Source: a virus
Virus record (IMG/VR): IMGVR_UViG_3300042475_003790
Coordinates: 1-40,845 of that record
Strand: one strand, 5' to 3'
DNA length: 40,845 nucleotides
The notes beneath the pieces were generated by a model. The model saw only the letters and a program-made list of their open reading frames with translations. It was not told the origin of the DNA and made no database searches. The translations under genes and the position numbers were made by a program. Positions 16,395-22,671 of this stretch are shown one piece after another (the stretch's first letter is position 1; the number at the start of each line of letters is the position of its first letter).

Positions 16395-17471
16395 ATGAAA
16401 AAGTTAATATTAATCGCACTCTTATTCCTTTCTCTTCCGGCATTCTCTGCGGAGAACCCTAGAATTGAAAGTTCAAGATCCAATGGTCGTCAGGTAAACG
16501 CAGACTGGGCGGCAACTTCCGGTCCTGCTTTAATTCTTAATAAGCCAAATATCGTTTCGCCAGTTAACGCAGACTGGAACGCCACTTCCGGTCCCGCAAT
16601 GATTTTGAACAAACCTACGTTCAGCAATTCACCACAAATTAACGCGGACTGGAATGCCACTTCTGGCGTTGCTCAAATCTTGAATAAGCCAGTTATTCCT
16701 GCGGCTCAAGTCAGTTCTGACTGGAACGCAACAAGTGGAGTTGCTCAAATCTTGAACAAGCCAACGATTGTTAACGCTGACTGGAACGCGACTTCTGGCC
16801 CAGCGCAGATCTTAAATAAGCCGTCCAGCATTGGAGGAGCGCAAGTTAATGCGGATTGGAGTGCAGCCTCTGGCGCAGCGCAGATTTTAAACAAGCCCGC
16901 AACATTGCCCACAATTCTCAAAGTTAATACCGTCACGGCGGACTACATTTTGAGAGCTTCTGATCTCGGCGGCACGATTGTTTTCAATCCTCCAGCGGGA
17001 TCAAGAATCAACCTAGTTATTCCACAGGAGTTTGTGGGCTCAGAGATCCTTCCTGTTGGCGCACAGATTTCGGGCGTAAACACATCAGAATCTTCTTATG
17101 TTACTGTTCTGCCCTCAACAGGAGTAACTATAACAAATCCAGACAACGCTTTTAGAACTCGCGCGCGCGGGTCGAAGTTCACCTTAACAAAGTACGGATT
17201 AAATGTTTGGGGTCTTGATGGCGACCTTTTCTCACTTGAGATGGTAGCTTACATTGGCGACACCGTGACGCTCAAGGCGGTTATTGATCGCGCCGCCACC
17301 CCTCCATTCACATTTTCTTGGGCAAAGAATGGAACAACTATTGTTGGCGCAACTATCGCTAGCCTTTATATTCCAGATGTGATCTCATCAGACGCTGGAA
17401 CTTATACCGTGACTGTCACCAACTCTTCTGGTACAAGAAGCAGCGAGACATTTACGCTCGTCGTAAAATGA
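16395..17471 (+). CDS. Secreted repeat protein with C-terminal Ig-like domain
   Basis: 358 residues. There is a Sec signal peptide (MKKLILIALLFLSLPAFSA, likely cut after AFSA). Six repeats of W-x-A-x-S-G-x-A-x-I-L-N-K-P follow (about 38-170), a fibre-type repeat also seen in phage tail fibres. A beta domain then leads to a C-terminal Ig-like domain (about 280-358, GDTVTLKAVI then SSDAGTYTVTVTNSSGT). The signal peptide is unusual for a tail fibre and suggests export to the host envelope. It overlaps the holin-like gene by 4 nt, so an envelope role late in infection is plausible. Confidence 0.8.
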   Translation: MKKLILIALLFLSLPAFSAENPRIESSRSNGRQVNADWAATSGPALILNKPNIVSPVNADWNATSGPAMILNKPTFSNSPQINADWNATSGVAQILNKPVIPAAQVSSDWNATSGVAQILNKPTIVNADWNATSGPAQILNKPSSIGGAQVNADWSAASGAAQILNKPATLPTILKVNTVTADYILRASDLGGTIVFNPPAGSRINLVIPQEFVGSEILPVGAQISGVNTSESSYVTVLPSTGVTITNPDNAFRTRARGSKFTLTKYGLNVWGLDGDLFSLEMVAYIGDTVTLKAVIDRAATPPFTFSWAKNGTTIVGATIASLYIPDVISSDAGTYTVTVTNSSGTRSSETFTLVVK

Positions 17472-17710
17472 AATTATTTAATTGGATTGGCCGCTCTTTA
17501 GAAGAGAGTGAAGGAATTCCTTCGTCTATTCGCTTACAAATGTTCATTGTTTGTATGGTTGCCGCTGTTTTGCCCTTGATAGTTTGGGCGGGATTGTGCA
17601 TTTATAACAAACAAATAGTTGACATCCCCAGCAGCGTCACTGCATTCTGCGGCCTACTGTTTGGTGGCGCGACTGCTGGTAAAGTTTTTCAGTATACCAA
17701 AGAACCATGA
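17468..17710 (+). CDS. Holin candidate
   Basis: 80 residues with two hydrophobic segments (about 24-47 and 54-72, LQMFIVCMVAAVLPLIVWAG and AFCGLLFGGATAGKVFQ) and a charged C-terminal tail. This is the usual size and topology for a class II-type holin. The ATG overlaps the stop of the secreted repeat protein (ATGA). No endolysin is adjacent; the SleB-like one is 5 kb away. Assignment is by topology only. Confidence 0.6.
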   Translation: MKLFNWIGRSLEESEGIPSSIRLQMFIVCMVAAVLPLIVWAGLCIYNKQIVDIPSSVTAFCGLLFGGATAGKVFQYTKEP

Positions 17711-17907
17711 TTAATATCAAAAAGAAACATCTAAAGGAGGCTCGTAAGCTAAGAAAACAAAGACAGTCTTTTCTTGACAAGAATGATGCGGCGATTGATA
17801 GCCTTGCAAAACAAGTTGGACTCTCTACAGAAGAGCAAGTTGAGTGTTTCTGGTCATTTGTCGTAAATGAAGAAGAGCACCTCATCGAAGTCGTTTCAAA
17901 TAAATGA
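17707..17907 (+). CDS. Small basic-acidic protein, GLS-x-EE family
   Basis: 66 residues. A basic N-terminal helix (KKKHLKEARKLRKQRQSFLD) precedes LAKQVGLSTEEQVECFWSFV. The same pattern appears in the proteins at 35540-35755 (IAASMGLSEEESQILWDHVY) and more weakly at 22649-22834, so it looks like a small in-phage family. ATGA overlaps link it to both neighbours. Function unknown. Confidence 0.7.
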   Translation: MINIKKKHLKEARKLRKQRQSFLDKNDAAIDSLAKQVGLSTEEQVECFWSFVVNEEEHLIEVVSNK

Positions 17908-18446
17908 ATAACGTTCCCATATTCGTTGATCTTGACGAAACCTTGATTCATTCCGAAGATCCTATGCTAAAACCTCCTGATGGAGCAGTTAGGGTTAAGA
18001 TAGGAAGCTATCAATACGATACTGTTTTACGCGATGGAGCGCTCAAGCTCCTAAAGATGCTGAGAAATCGGGGTCAGGTGCATTTGCTTACAATTGCTGA
18101 GCATGATTATGCATTGGAAATGAACAGGGTGTTTAAGCTAGATTTTCCAACTCACCGAATTTTTTCTCGTACACATGTTGCGACTCGATCCAATCCAAGT
18201 ATTTCGGCGCCAAAAGTTTATCTGTTTGACAATCTTCCTCGTCGAGAAAACAGGAACAAGATAGAGTTTTTGCGCAAAATCTCAACAACTGTTAACTACT
18301 ATCAAGTCCCAGCTTTTGAGGGCTATCCCTCTCAACACTTTTCTGAAAAAAATCTTGATAATCTTATTTCGCGGCTAGATAGCGATATCAATGAATCAAA
18401 TAGAGCTATTAAAGAAAATCCCGAAAGAGCACTGGACCGATCATAA
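17904..18446 (+). CDS. HAD-family phosphatase (FCP1/SCP-like)
   Basis: 180 residues. The motif VDLDETLIHS (8-17) carries the catalytic D9-x-D11 followed by E-T-L, as in FCP1/NLI-type HAD phosphatases; LLTIAEHDYALEM fits motif II and the later VYLFDNLPRREN fits motif III/IV. It starts with an ATGA overlap and lies just before a P-loop kinase. The pair recalls a split kinase-phosphatase end-healing system like T4 Pnkp, but the substrate is unknown. Confidence 0.8.
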   Translation: MNNVPIFVDLDETLIHSEDPMLKPPDGAVRVKIGSYQYDTVLRDGALKLLKMLRNRGQVHLLTIAEHDYALEMNRVFKLDFPTHRIFSRTHVATRSNPSISAPKVYLFDNLPRRENRNKIEFLRKISTTVNYYQVPAFEGYPSQHFSEKNLDNLISRLDSDINESNRAIKENPERALDRS

Positions 18447-18603
18447 GGGAAAATCTATTTTAATTAAAGATTTACTAGATCTCTTACTAGATGAAGAAAA
18501 TATTAATAATGGGATTACCGGGCGTGGGGAAAACCACCCTAGCCAAACATCTAGCGCAAATGATCGGCGCTGTTCACCTAAACGCCGACGAGATCAGAAG
18601 TGA
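18391..18603 (+). CDS. Possible small overlapping gene
   Basis: 70 codons. The first about 40 (MNQIELLKKIPKEHWTDHKG then SILIKDLLDLLLDEEN) look protein-like and fill the gap between the HAD and kinase genes. The rest overlaps the kinase in another frame and looks like out-of-frame sequence. It could be a short genuine peptide with a run-on end or chance. No ribosome site was seen. Confidence 0.25.
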   Translation: MNQIELLKKIPKEHWTDHKGKSILIKDLLDLLLDEENINNGITGRGENHPSQTSSANDRRCSPKRRRDQK

Positions 18604-18931
18604 AATTCATAAGGACTTGAGGTTCTCGCTCCAAGACCGGATTGAACATAGCAGAAGAATGGGAAAGTTGTGCGATATCGTTACTAGAAGCGGGGTTTAT
18701 GCGATTGCTGACTTTGTATGCCCTACTTTTGCGACCAGAAAAGCTTTTGGAGATGATTTTTTTATGATTTTTATTGATCGAAAGCCCTGCCGCGATTATC
18801 CCGATACAACAAGAATCTTCGAACCTCCATTCACCCCTGATTTATTGGTGACAGAAGGCGGCTCGCCAACTATCTGGGCCGAGATGGCCGCTAAACTCAT
18901 CCTTTCCAAACAAAACAGTTATGACATTTGA
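18491..18931 (+). CDS. P-loop kinase, APS kinase-like
   Basis: 146 residues with Walker A GLPGVGKT (8-15), then NADEIRSEI and LRFSLQDRIEHSRRMGKLCD, matching the motif order of adenylylsulfate kinases (R-F-S-x-x-D-R-x-x-x-x-R-R). IADFVCPTFATRKAFG and FIDRKPCRDYPD also fit. It is shorter than APS kinases (about 200 residues), so the substrate may be a nucleotide or nucleic acid end. It follows the HAD phosphatase. The stop overlaps the next small gene. Confidence 0.75.
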   Translation: MKKILIMGLPGVGKTTLAKHLAQMIGAVHLNADEIRSEIHKDLRFSLQDRIEHSRRMGKLCDIVTRSGVYAIADFVCPTFATRKAFGDDFFMIFIDRKPCRDYPDTTRIFEPPFTPDLLVTEGGSPTIWAEMAAKLILSKQNSYDI

Positions 18932-19022
18932 CACTAAAAGCGAAAAGTTTCAATTCATTCTAATGGTTCTCGCGATCATCGCTGATATCGCGCTGATAGT
19001 TAATATTATTCACCACTGGTAA
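18921..19022 (+). CDS. 33-residue single-pass membrane peptide
   Basis: MTFDTKSEKFQFILMVLAII then ADIALIVNIIHHW: a charged head, one transmembrane helix (about 10-30) and a short tail. The start overlaps the kinase stop by 11 nt, typical of coupled phage genes, and a terminator follows 8 nt after the stop. Too short for family assignment. Confidence 0.55.
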   Translation: MTFDTKSEKFQFILMVLAIIADIALIVNIIHHW

Positions 19023-19029
19023 TAAGAGG

Positions 19030-19064
19030 CCGCCCGGTTCCAGGAGACTAGAGGCGGCTTTCTT
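19030..19064 (+). terminator. Rho-independent terminator of the 14.9-19.0 kb operon
   Basis: GCCGCC (19030-19035 region) pairs with GGCGGC (19054-19059), 18-nt loop, followed by TTTCTT. It ends the plus-strand operon just after the membrane peptide. Confidence 0.6.
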
Positions 19065-19101
19065 ATGCCCATTTTTTTCTTTTTTTTAAAATAGGGGGGG
19101 T

Positions 19102-19290
19102 ATGCTAGTCATTAGAAGAGCCGTAGATAAGCACCGTTCTTATACTGTCATATTCCTGAAAGGGGAGCCCCCTAAGTGGATACCTACAAGCGATTACGAG
19201 CACAACCGTATCCTTGAAATATACAAACAAGATAAGCCCCATGAGGGGATAATCAATGATTTCTCTGATATTGATTGGGGGAGATGGTAG
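19102..19290 (+). CDS. Small hypothetical protein
   Basis: 62 residues, MLVIRRAVDKHRSYTVIFLK start, ending DFSDIDWGRW. A G-run (GGGGGGG) immediately precedes the ATG and could serve as a ribosome site. No motif was recognised. Composition is similar to surrounding phage genes. Confidence 0.5.
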   Translation: MLVIRRAVDKHRSYTVIFLKGEPPKWIPTSDYEHNRILEIYKQDKPHEGIINDFSDIDWGRW

Positions 19291-19515
19291 TTAATAACTC
19301 ATATATGAGCGGTAAAGGTAGGTAAAGACTAGTATATAGATCATAATAGATATATAAGAAGAGTAAGAGTAAACAAGGAGTAGCGTATAGGATAGTGAAA
19401 ATTGGGGTAGAGCGGGTTAAAAACCACCCCCCACCGGATCCCCGGAACGAACCTTTGGCGTTTTTTGGAAATTGGGGGGGGTGTTTCCATTCGTCGAAAA
19501 ACACGAAAAAAGATG
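19291..19515. other. Non-coding boundary between AT-rich operon and GC-rich cassettes
   Basis: About 225 bp with A/G-rich low-complexity sequence (TATATAAGAAGAGTAAGAGT) changing to G/C-runs near 19425-19485. No convincing coding or RNA structure was seen. It marks the composition change into the cassette array. Confidence 0.6.
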
Positions 19516-19543
19516 TTGCATTGCGCGCGGGAACGCTCATTCT
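19516..19543 (+). promoter_or_regulatory. Cassette promoter TTGCAT-N16-CATTCT
   Basis: -35 TTGCAT 19516-19521, 16-bp spacer, -10 CATTCT 19538-19543, then exactly 7 nt to the ATG at 19551. An A-rich tract (CGAAAAACACGAAAAAAG) lies just upstream of the -35, like an UP element. Same geometry as five other cassettes. Confidence 0.7.
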
Positions 19544-19550
19544 CTGGGGC

Positions 19551-19742
19551 ATGAAACTAACCCTTAACGATAAGACGGTGGCTGACTTCGAAGTGGAAAT
19601 CTCTGGTGACTGCGGCGACGATTCGGGCGTGTTGTGGGCTACGTGGGAAAACGGTGTCAAGCTGACGTACCGCGAGCTTGCCGAGTTCGAAGCTCTGTAC
19701 CTCGCGCGCCTGGTGTGGGGCGACCTGATGGACCGCCGCTGA
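19551..19742 (+). CDS. Small acidic cassette protein
   Basis: 63 residues, MKLTLNDKTVADFEVEISGD start, acidic, ending ARLVWGDLMDRR. The ATG at 19551 was preferred to an in-frame upstream ATG (19395) because the conserved promoter lies between them. There is no Shine-Dalgarno site; the predicted mRNA begins at or next to the AUG. No family recognised. Confidence 0.7.
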   Translation: MKLTLNDKTVADFEVEISGDCGDDSGVLWATWENGVKLTYRELAEFEALYLARLVWGDLMDRR

Positions 19743-19748
19743 TTTTTC

Positions 19749-19776
19749 TTGCAACTCTATCCGAAACCCTCACTCT
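19749..19776 (+). promoter_or_regulatory. Cassette promoter TTGCAA-N16-CACTCT
   Basis: -35 TTGCAA 19749-19754, -10 CACTCT 19771-19776, then 8 nt to the ATG at 19785. It directly follows the stop of the previous cassette gene, so the genes are transcribed separately. Confidence 0.65.
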
Positions 19777-19784
19777 CTCCTCTG

Positions 19785-20039
19785 ATGAATAACACTACCT
19801 CCCCCGAACTGTTCAAGCTCTCTATCGGTGACCGCGACTTTGTGCCGATGACCCTGGAAGCCGTCGAGCGTCAGCTTTACCTCGCTTGGCCCGATATCTG
19901 GTGCAAGAAGGAAGAGCGGATGTTGCAAATGAGTGACTTTCAAGAACTTCAAGAATTCTGGGACGAAAAGTCCAAGTATTGGGAAATCCTCAGCCCTTTC
20001 GACGGGCAAACCGCTTGGGCCTTTTTCAAGAAGGTGTAA
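19785..20039 (+). CDS. Small cassette protein, function unknown
   Basis: 84 residues, MNNTTSPELFKLSIGDRDFV start, Trp-rich and acidic (LYLAWPDIWCKKEERM; QTAWAFFKKV). The start is placed by the promoter; an upstream in-frame ATG at 19749 would overlap the -35. It is followed by the hairpin element at 20045-20078. No family recognised. Confidence 0.7.
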   Translation: MNNTTSPELFKLSIGDRDFVPMTLEAVERQLYLAWPDIWCKKEERMLQMSDFQELQEFWDEKSKYWEILSPFDGQTAWAFFKKV

Positions 20040-20044
20040 GGGAA

Positions 20045-20078
20045 TCCGACACCCCCTGTCGGAAAGCCTGACAGGGGG
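20045..20078 (+). terminator. Cassette 3' hairpin with two alternative stems
   Basis: TCCGACA (20045-20051) can pair with TGTCGGA (20057-20063), or CCCCCTGTC (20052-20060) with GACAGGGGG (20070-20078); the two stems exclude each other. The related element at 20897-20930 keeps the second stem through paired base changes. No T-run follows, so it may stabilise or process the 3' end rather than terminate. Confidence 0.55.
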
Positions 20079-20163
20079 GGCGGGGATTGTAAGTGAGACG
20101 CAATCTCACTCCCAGGCAGATGCTAGTGTCGGCAAACCTTACATAATCCCTTGTCAATACGTA

Positions 20164-20246
20164 GTTCCACGTAGAACATCATTTTTACAAATTTTTTACA
20201 ACCGGGCCTGGCCCGGACGTAAATGTAAAAAAAATGTAAAAAACAC
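20164..20246. repeat. Intergenic palindromic element, copy 1
   Basis: The order is: GTTCCACGTAGAAC near-palindrome (20164-20177), arm TTTTTACAAATTTTTTACAA (20182-20201), core CCGGGCCTGGCCCGG (20202-20216), and opposite arm TGTAAAAAAAATGTAAAAAA (20224-20243). Left and right arms are near-reverse complements, making an imperfect inverted repeat of about 62 bp. TACGTAGTTTTACCCATTGACAC follows. It belongs to the eight-copy family in 20.1-27.1 kb. Confidence 0.9.
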
Positions 20247-20360
20247 TAGCTACGTAGTTTTACCCATTGACACACTTTTTTGTGACGTTGGCACGAAGAT
20301 TGAACACGAAAACGAATGCAGTTGGCACGCATTTTGTACGCAAAAAAATCAAAAAATGTC

Positions 20361-20388
20361 TTGTGCTGCGCCTCTGAATCCCTATTCT
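20361..20388 (+). promoter_or_regulatory. Cassette promoter TTGTGC-N16-TATTCT
   Basis: -35 TTGTGC 20361-20366, 16-bp spacer, -10 TATTCT 20383-20388, 7 nt to ATG 20396. The A-tract CAAAAAAATCAAAAAATG lies immediately upstream. Confidence 0.7.
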
Positions 20389-20395
20389 CTGAACT

Positions 20396-20596
20396 ATGGA
20401 AGATAACTTCATCGCTGAAATCAACCGCAACGCCAACGCTCGCTTTCAAGCGACGATGTTCAAGTACCTTCTGGACACGGCTCACCACAGCCTCCCCTTC
20501 ACGGTCACCATCGAGCAGCAAGACGCTTTCAGGAAGTCGCTGGCCGAGCGAGTGGCTCGCGTGGAGGAAGCCGCCATCAAGCCGTTTGGCAAGTAA
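20396..20596 (+). CDS. Small helical cassette protein
   Basis: 66 residues, MEDNFIAEINRNANARFQAT start, helical throughout, basic at the C-terminus (VARVEEAAIKPFGK). GC-rich codons. The ATG is 7 nt from the -10; no ribosome site. No family recognised. Confidence 0.7.
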   Translation: MEDNFIAEINRNANARFQATMFKYLLDTAHHSLPFTVTIEQQDAFRKSLAERVARVEEAAIKPFGK

Positions 20597-20630
20597 TTGT
20601 AAAGAAATCCGACATCAACCCTCTTTCCCT

Positions 20631-20891
20631 ATGAAATGCAATGCCCAAGGCGAGCAACTGTTTCGCGTCTGGTTCCCGCAGGATGACCGCACGTTCCGCA
20701 ACCTCACGTTGGCCGAGGCAGGCGACGTGATCGAAAGCGAATACCCGCAACGCTACCGCAACGACAAGATGCACGGCTTCCGCGAGGACTACCCCAAGGG
20801 ACTCTCTCCCGAGGAATGCCACCCCGAGCCCAATTGCTGGGAATTTTACACGGAGGGTTGCGTACTCTTCGCCACGGTTGACCCGATGTAA
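20631..20891 (+). CDS. Small cassette protein, function unknown
   Basis: 86 residues, MKCNAQGEQLFRVWFPQDDR start. Three cysteines near the C-terminus (EECHPEPNC; EGCVLF) are not in an obvious metal-site spacing. It lies 34 nt after the previous gene. A degenerate match to the cassette promoter (TTGTAA at 20597, CCCTCT at 20619) is present, so it may have its own start or be read through. Followed by the hairpin at 20897-20930. Confidence 0.7.
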   Translation: MKCNAQGEQLFRVWFPQDDRTFRNLTLAEAGDVIESEYPQRYRNDKMHGFREDYPKGLSPEECHPEPNCWEFYTEGCVLFATVDPM

Positions 20892-20896
20892 GAGAT

Positions 20897-20930
20897 TCCG
20901 ACACCCTCTGTAGGATAAGCTTACAGAGGG
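20897..20930 (+). terminator. Cassette 3' hairpin, covarying with 20045-20078
   Basis: CCCTCTGTA (20904-20912) pairs perfectly with TACAGAGGG (20922-20930). Compared with the copy at 20052-20078 the stem differs at two base pairs, both sides changing together. The competing stem TCCGACA/TGTAGGA has one mismatch. GTCAATACGTAGT follows in both copies. Confidence 0.55.
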
Positions 20931-20962
20931 CTTGTCAATACGTAGTTGTACGTAGAAAGCGA

Positions 20963-21020
20963 TTTTTACAAATTTTTTACAACCGGGCCTGGCCCGGCAC
21001 TCCTAGGGTGTTTACCCTAG
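20963..21020. repeat. Intergenic palindromic element, copy 2
   Basis: Arm TTTTTACAAATTTTTTACAA (20963-20982), core CCGGGCCTGGCCCGG (20983-20997), then CTAGGGTGTTTACCCTAG (21003-21020) in place of the right A-arm. Preceded by TACGTAGTTGTACGTAGAA (about 20938-20957). Degenerate TTTGC-type repeats follow to about 21100, including TTTGCTGATC at 21075-21084. Confidence 0.9.
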
Positions 21021-21142
21021 TACCAAAATGAGGGTTCGCCCCTATTGCATATTTATGTATTTGACGTTTGCCTATTTGCTGATCTGAGGCTTGCGTATCT
21101 AAGTATTTCTACGTATTGACTCATTTTTAATCAAAAAAAATC

Positions 21143-21170
21143 TTGCAAATCTCCCTTCAATCCTCATTCT
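21143..21170 (+). promoter_or_regulatory. Cassette promoter TTGCAA-N16-CATTCT
   Basis: -35 TTGCAA 21143-21148, -10 CATTCT 21165-21170, 7 nt to ATG 21178. CATTTTTAATCAAAAAAAA, directly upstream, is repeated almost exactly before the 21590 promoter. Confidence 0.72.
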
Positions 21171-21177
21171 TCCCCCT

Positions 21178-21456
21178 ATGAGCAACACCACCAGCAAGGT
21201 TATGTGCGTCACCAAGTTCATTCTGAACAAGGACTTCACTTACTATCGAACCCCCGACTTGCCCCCCGTCACTTACAAAAAAGGGCGAGTGTTGGAAACG
21301 ATTCGCCACCGTAGAAATCATTACCGCCCCACGGATCATCAAATCATCCTTGGTCACGGTTGGGCCGAAACTATTCCTGCTGACCATATCGTTGCCAAGT
21401 GGTATGAGGAAACCACCACCACGGTGGTCGAAACCAAAGAAGTGGATGTCAAGTAA
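21178..21456 (+). CDS. Small cassette protein, function unknown
   Basis: 92 residues, MSNTTSKVMCVTKFILNKDF start, basic middle with His/Arg (IRHRRNHYRPTDHQIILGHG) and a Thr/Glu-rich tail. It could be a small beta-barrel. The ATG is placed by the promoter. No family recognised. Confidence 0.72.
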   Translation: MSNTTSKVMCVTKFILNKDFTYYRTPDLPPVTYKKGRVLETIRHRRNHYRPTDHQIILGHGWAETIPADHIVAKWYEETTTTVVETKEVDVK

Positions 21457-21464
21457 AGAAGATT

Positions 21465-21543
21465 GTTCCACGTAGAACATTTTTACAAATTTTTTACATC
21501 CGGGCCAGGCCCGGCACAATTGTAAAAAAAACGTAAAAAACAC
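21465..21543. repeat. Intergenic palindromic element, copy 3
   Basis: GTTCCACGTAGAAC (21465-21478), arm TTTTTACAAATTTTTTACAT (21480-21499), core CCGGGCCAGGCCCGG (21500-21514), right arm TGTAAAAAAAACGTAAAAAA (21521-21540), then CACC. CTACGTAGTTATACCCATTGACG follows as after copy 1. This is the most complete copy together with copy 1. Confidence 0.9.
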
Positions 21544-21589
21544 CTTCTACGTAGTTATACCCATTGACGCATTTTTAATCAAAAAAAAG

Positions 21590-21617
21590 TTGACCGCACG
21601 CGAAAAGGAGTCATTCT
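21590..21617 (+). promoter_or_regulatory. Cassette promoter TTGACC-N16-CATTCT
   Basis: -35 TTGACC 21590-21595, -10 CATTCT 21612-21617. The ATG at 21640 is 22 nt away, so this cassette has a short leader instead of a leaderless start. CATTTTTAATCAAAAAAAA lies upstream. Confidence 0.65.
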
Positions 21618-21639
21618 CTCTCCTGTAACCCAATCAAAT

Positions 21640-21792
21640 ATGACCCTCGACCTGTTCCCCCAGTCCGCCAACGAAATCGCCGCCCTCTCGCCCGCCGAGC
21701 TTGCTGAGATGGACGCTTGGTTCGCCTTCCTCGATGAGGTCGAGGCGGGCTGGGAGCGCTTCGCTGACGCTGTTGACACGGGGGCGATCTAA
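21640..21792 (+). CDS. 50-residue acidic cassette protein
   Basis: MTLDLFPQSANEIAALSPAE start, helical and strongly acidic, ending FADAVDTGAI. GC-rich. The stop codon lies within the loop of the terminator hairpin that follows. No family recognised. Confidence 0.6.
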   Translation: MTLDLFPQSANEIAALSPAELAEMDAWFAFLDEVEAGWERFADAVDTGAI

Positions 21793-21803
21793 GCCCCCTT
21801 TTT
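21780..21803 (+). terminator. Rho-independent terminator overlapping the stop codon
   Basis: GGGGGC (21780-21785), loop GATCTAA containing the TAA stop, GCCCCC (21793-21798), then TTTTT. Confidence 0.8.
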
Positions 21804-21834
21804 CTCTCCCCTCTCACCCTCACCCTTTTTCCCG

Positions 21835-22155
21835 ATGAATCAAGTCACCCTCACCCTCACCCTCATCGAAGCTGACCGCATCCTGCACGCCCTGATCAAC
21901 GAGCAGGCGCGGGTTGGCGGCGAGTCCCTCAACGGACTGCTGTCCACCGTTGACACGGCGATTTCCGCCGCCCTGTCGGACGCGCAGTCCGACGACGAGC
22001 CGTTTGACGGCTTCCGCACGGACGCGGAGGCTGACGCTGACGCGCTCGCCTCGGCGGGCCACGGCACCGACGAGGACTACGGGGGCGCCGAAGATGCTTA
22101 CCTTGACAGCTACTGGGAGGACAGGAACGAAGAGCCCTGCTGCTACGGAGAGTAA
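21835..22155 (+). CDS. Acidic cassette protein
   Basis: 106 residues, MNQVTLTLTLIEADRILHAL start. The N-terminal half is helical and hydrophobic; the C-terminal half is very acidic (DAEADADALASAGHGTDEDY) and ends with PCCYGE. Such acidic proteins can mimic DNA, but there is no specific evidence. There is no clear cassette promoter at the usual distance, although a terminator precedes it, so expression may rely on read-through or another signal. Confidence 0.7.
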   Translation: MNQVTLTLTLIEADRILHALINEQARVGGESLNGLLSTVDTAISAALSDAQSDDEPFDGFRTDAEADADALASAGHGTDEDYGGAEDAYLDSYWEDRNEEPCCYGE

Positions 22156-22160
22156 AATTT

Positions 22161-22212
22161 TCCGACACTTCTTGTCGGATATCTTAACAGGGGGCTGTCA
22201 AGCCCCCTTTTT
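22161..22212 (+). terminator. Double hairpin and terminator
   Basis: TCCGACA (22161-22167) pairs with TGTCGGA (22173-22179), then GGGGGCT (22190-22196) with AGCCCCC (22201-22207) followed by TTTTT. The first hairpin is the same TCCGACA element as at 20045 and 20897. Confidence 0.8.
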
Positions 22213-22214
22213 CA

Positions 22215-22273
22215 TTTTTACATTTTTTTTACATCCGGGCCAGGCCCGGCACTCCCTAGGGTGAATACCCTAT
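22215..22273. repeat. Intergenic palindromic element, copy 4
   Basis: Arm TTTTTACATTTTTTTTACAT (22215-22234), core CCGGGCCAGGCCCGG (22235-22249), then CTAGGGTGAATACCCTAT (22256-22273) and a second weaker ATAGGG/CCCTAT pair (about 22280-22298). Confidence 0.88.
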
Positions 22274-22310
22274 GCCCAAAATAGGGAATCAACCCTATTT
22301 ACTATTTCTG

Positions 22311-22355
22311 TATTTGCTGATTGTTTATTTGCTGATCTCGCGTTTGCTGATCTGC
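22311..22355 (+). repeat. Three 15-bp iteron-like direct repeats
   Basis: TTTGCTGAT occurs at 22313-22321, 22328-22336 and 22343-22351, spaced exactly 15 bp. A related TTTGCTGATC is at 21075-21084 after copy 2. Spacing and direct orientation resemble protein-binding iterons. Confidence 0.7.
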
Positions 22356-22408
22356 GCGTGTCAAGCATAAATAATCAATTAAAATTCGGCCCACCCCTAA
22401 GATTTTTC

Positions 22409-22436
22409 TTGTGATTCGGCGCTTCTGCTGCATTCT
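22409..22436 (+). promoter_or_regulatory. Cassette promoter TTGTGA-N16-CATTCT
   Basis: -35 TTGTGA 22409-22414, -10 CATTCT 22431-22436, 7 nt to ATG 22444. Confidence 0.7.
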
Positions 22437-22443
22437 CTCTCTT

Positions 22444-22671
22444 ATGAATCAATCACTCGTTGCCTCCACCCCTGACCAAATCTTTGCTTATCGCCTGCTC
22501 GCCCTGCGTTCTGGCCTCAAGCTCGAAATCGCAGGAATGCGCTTGAGTCGCGGACAGCAAGCCTCCAAGACCATTCGCCACCTAATGTCCACCCGTACCC
22601 GTAACCTCAAAGACCTCCTCGCCCAATATGAATCCTTCCTCCGTTCTAATGGTTTCCTCCGTCAAGCTTGA
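22444..22671 (+). CDS. Small helical basic cassette protein
   Basis: 75 residues, MNQSLVASTPDQIFAYRLLA start, then LEIAGMRLSRGQQASKTIRH, basic and helical, which suggests nucleic-acid or protein contact. The start is fixed by the promoter rather than the upstream ATG at 22411. It shares the MNQ opening with the 21835 gene. No family recognised. Confidence 0.7.
   Translation: MNQSLVASTPDQIFAYRLLALRSGLKLEIAGMRLSRGQQASKTIRHLMSTRTRNLKDLLAQYESFLRSNGFLRQA

Noticed and set aside
19395-19550. N-terminal extension of the 19551 gene
   Set aside because: The extension covers the conserved promoter and has low-complexity sequence (HPPPDPRN).
20182-20245. CCGGGCC elements as rho-independent terminators
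   Set aside because: The T-runs lie before, not after, the GC palindrome in the direction of the genes, and separate real terminators with T-tails are present at 21780, 22190, 25479, 25791 and 27004.
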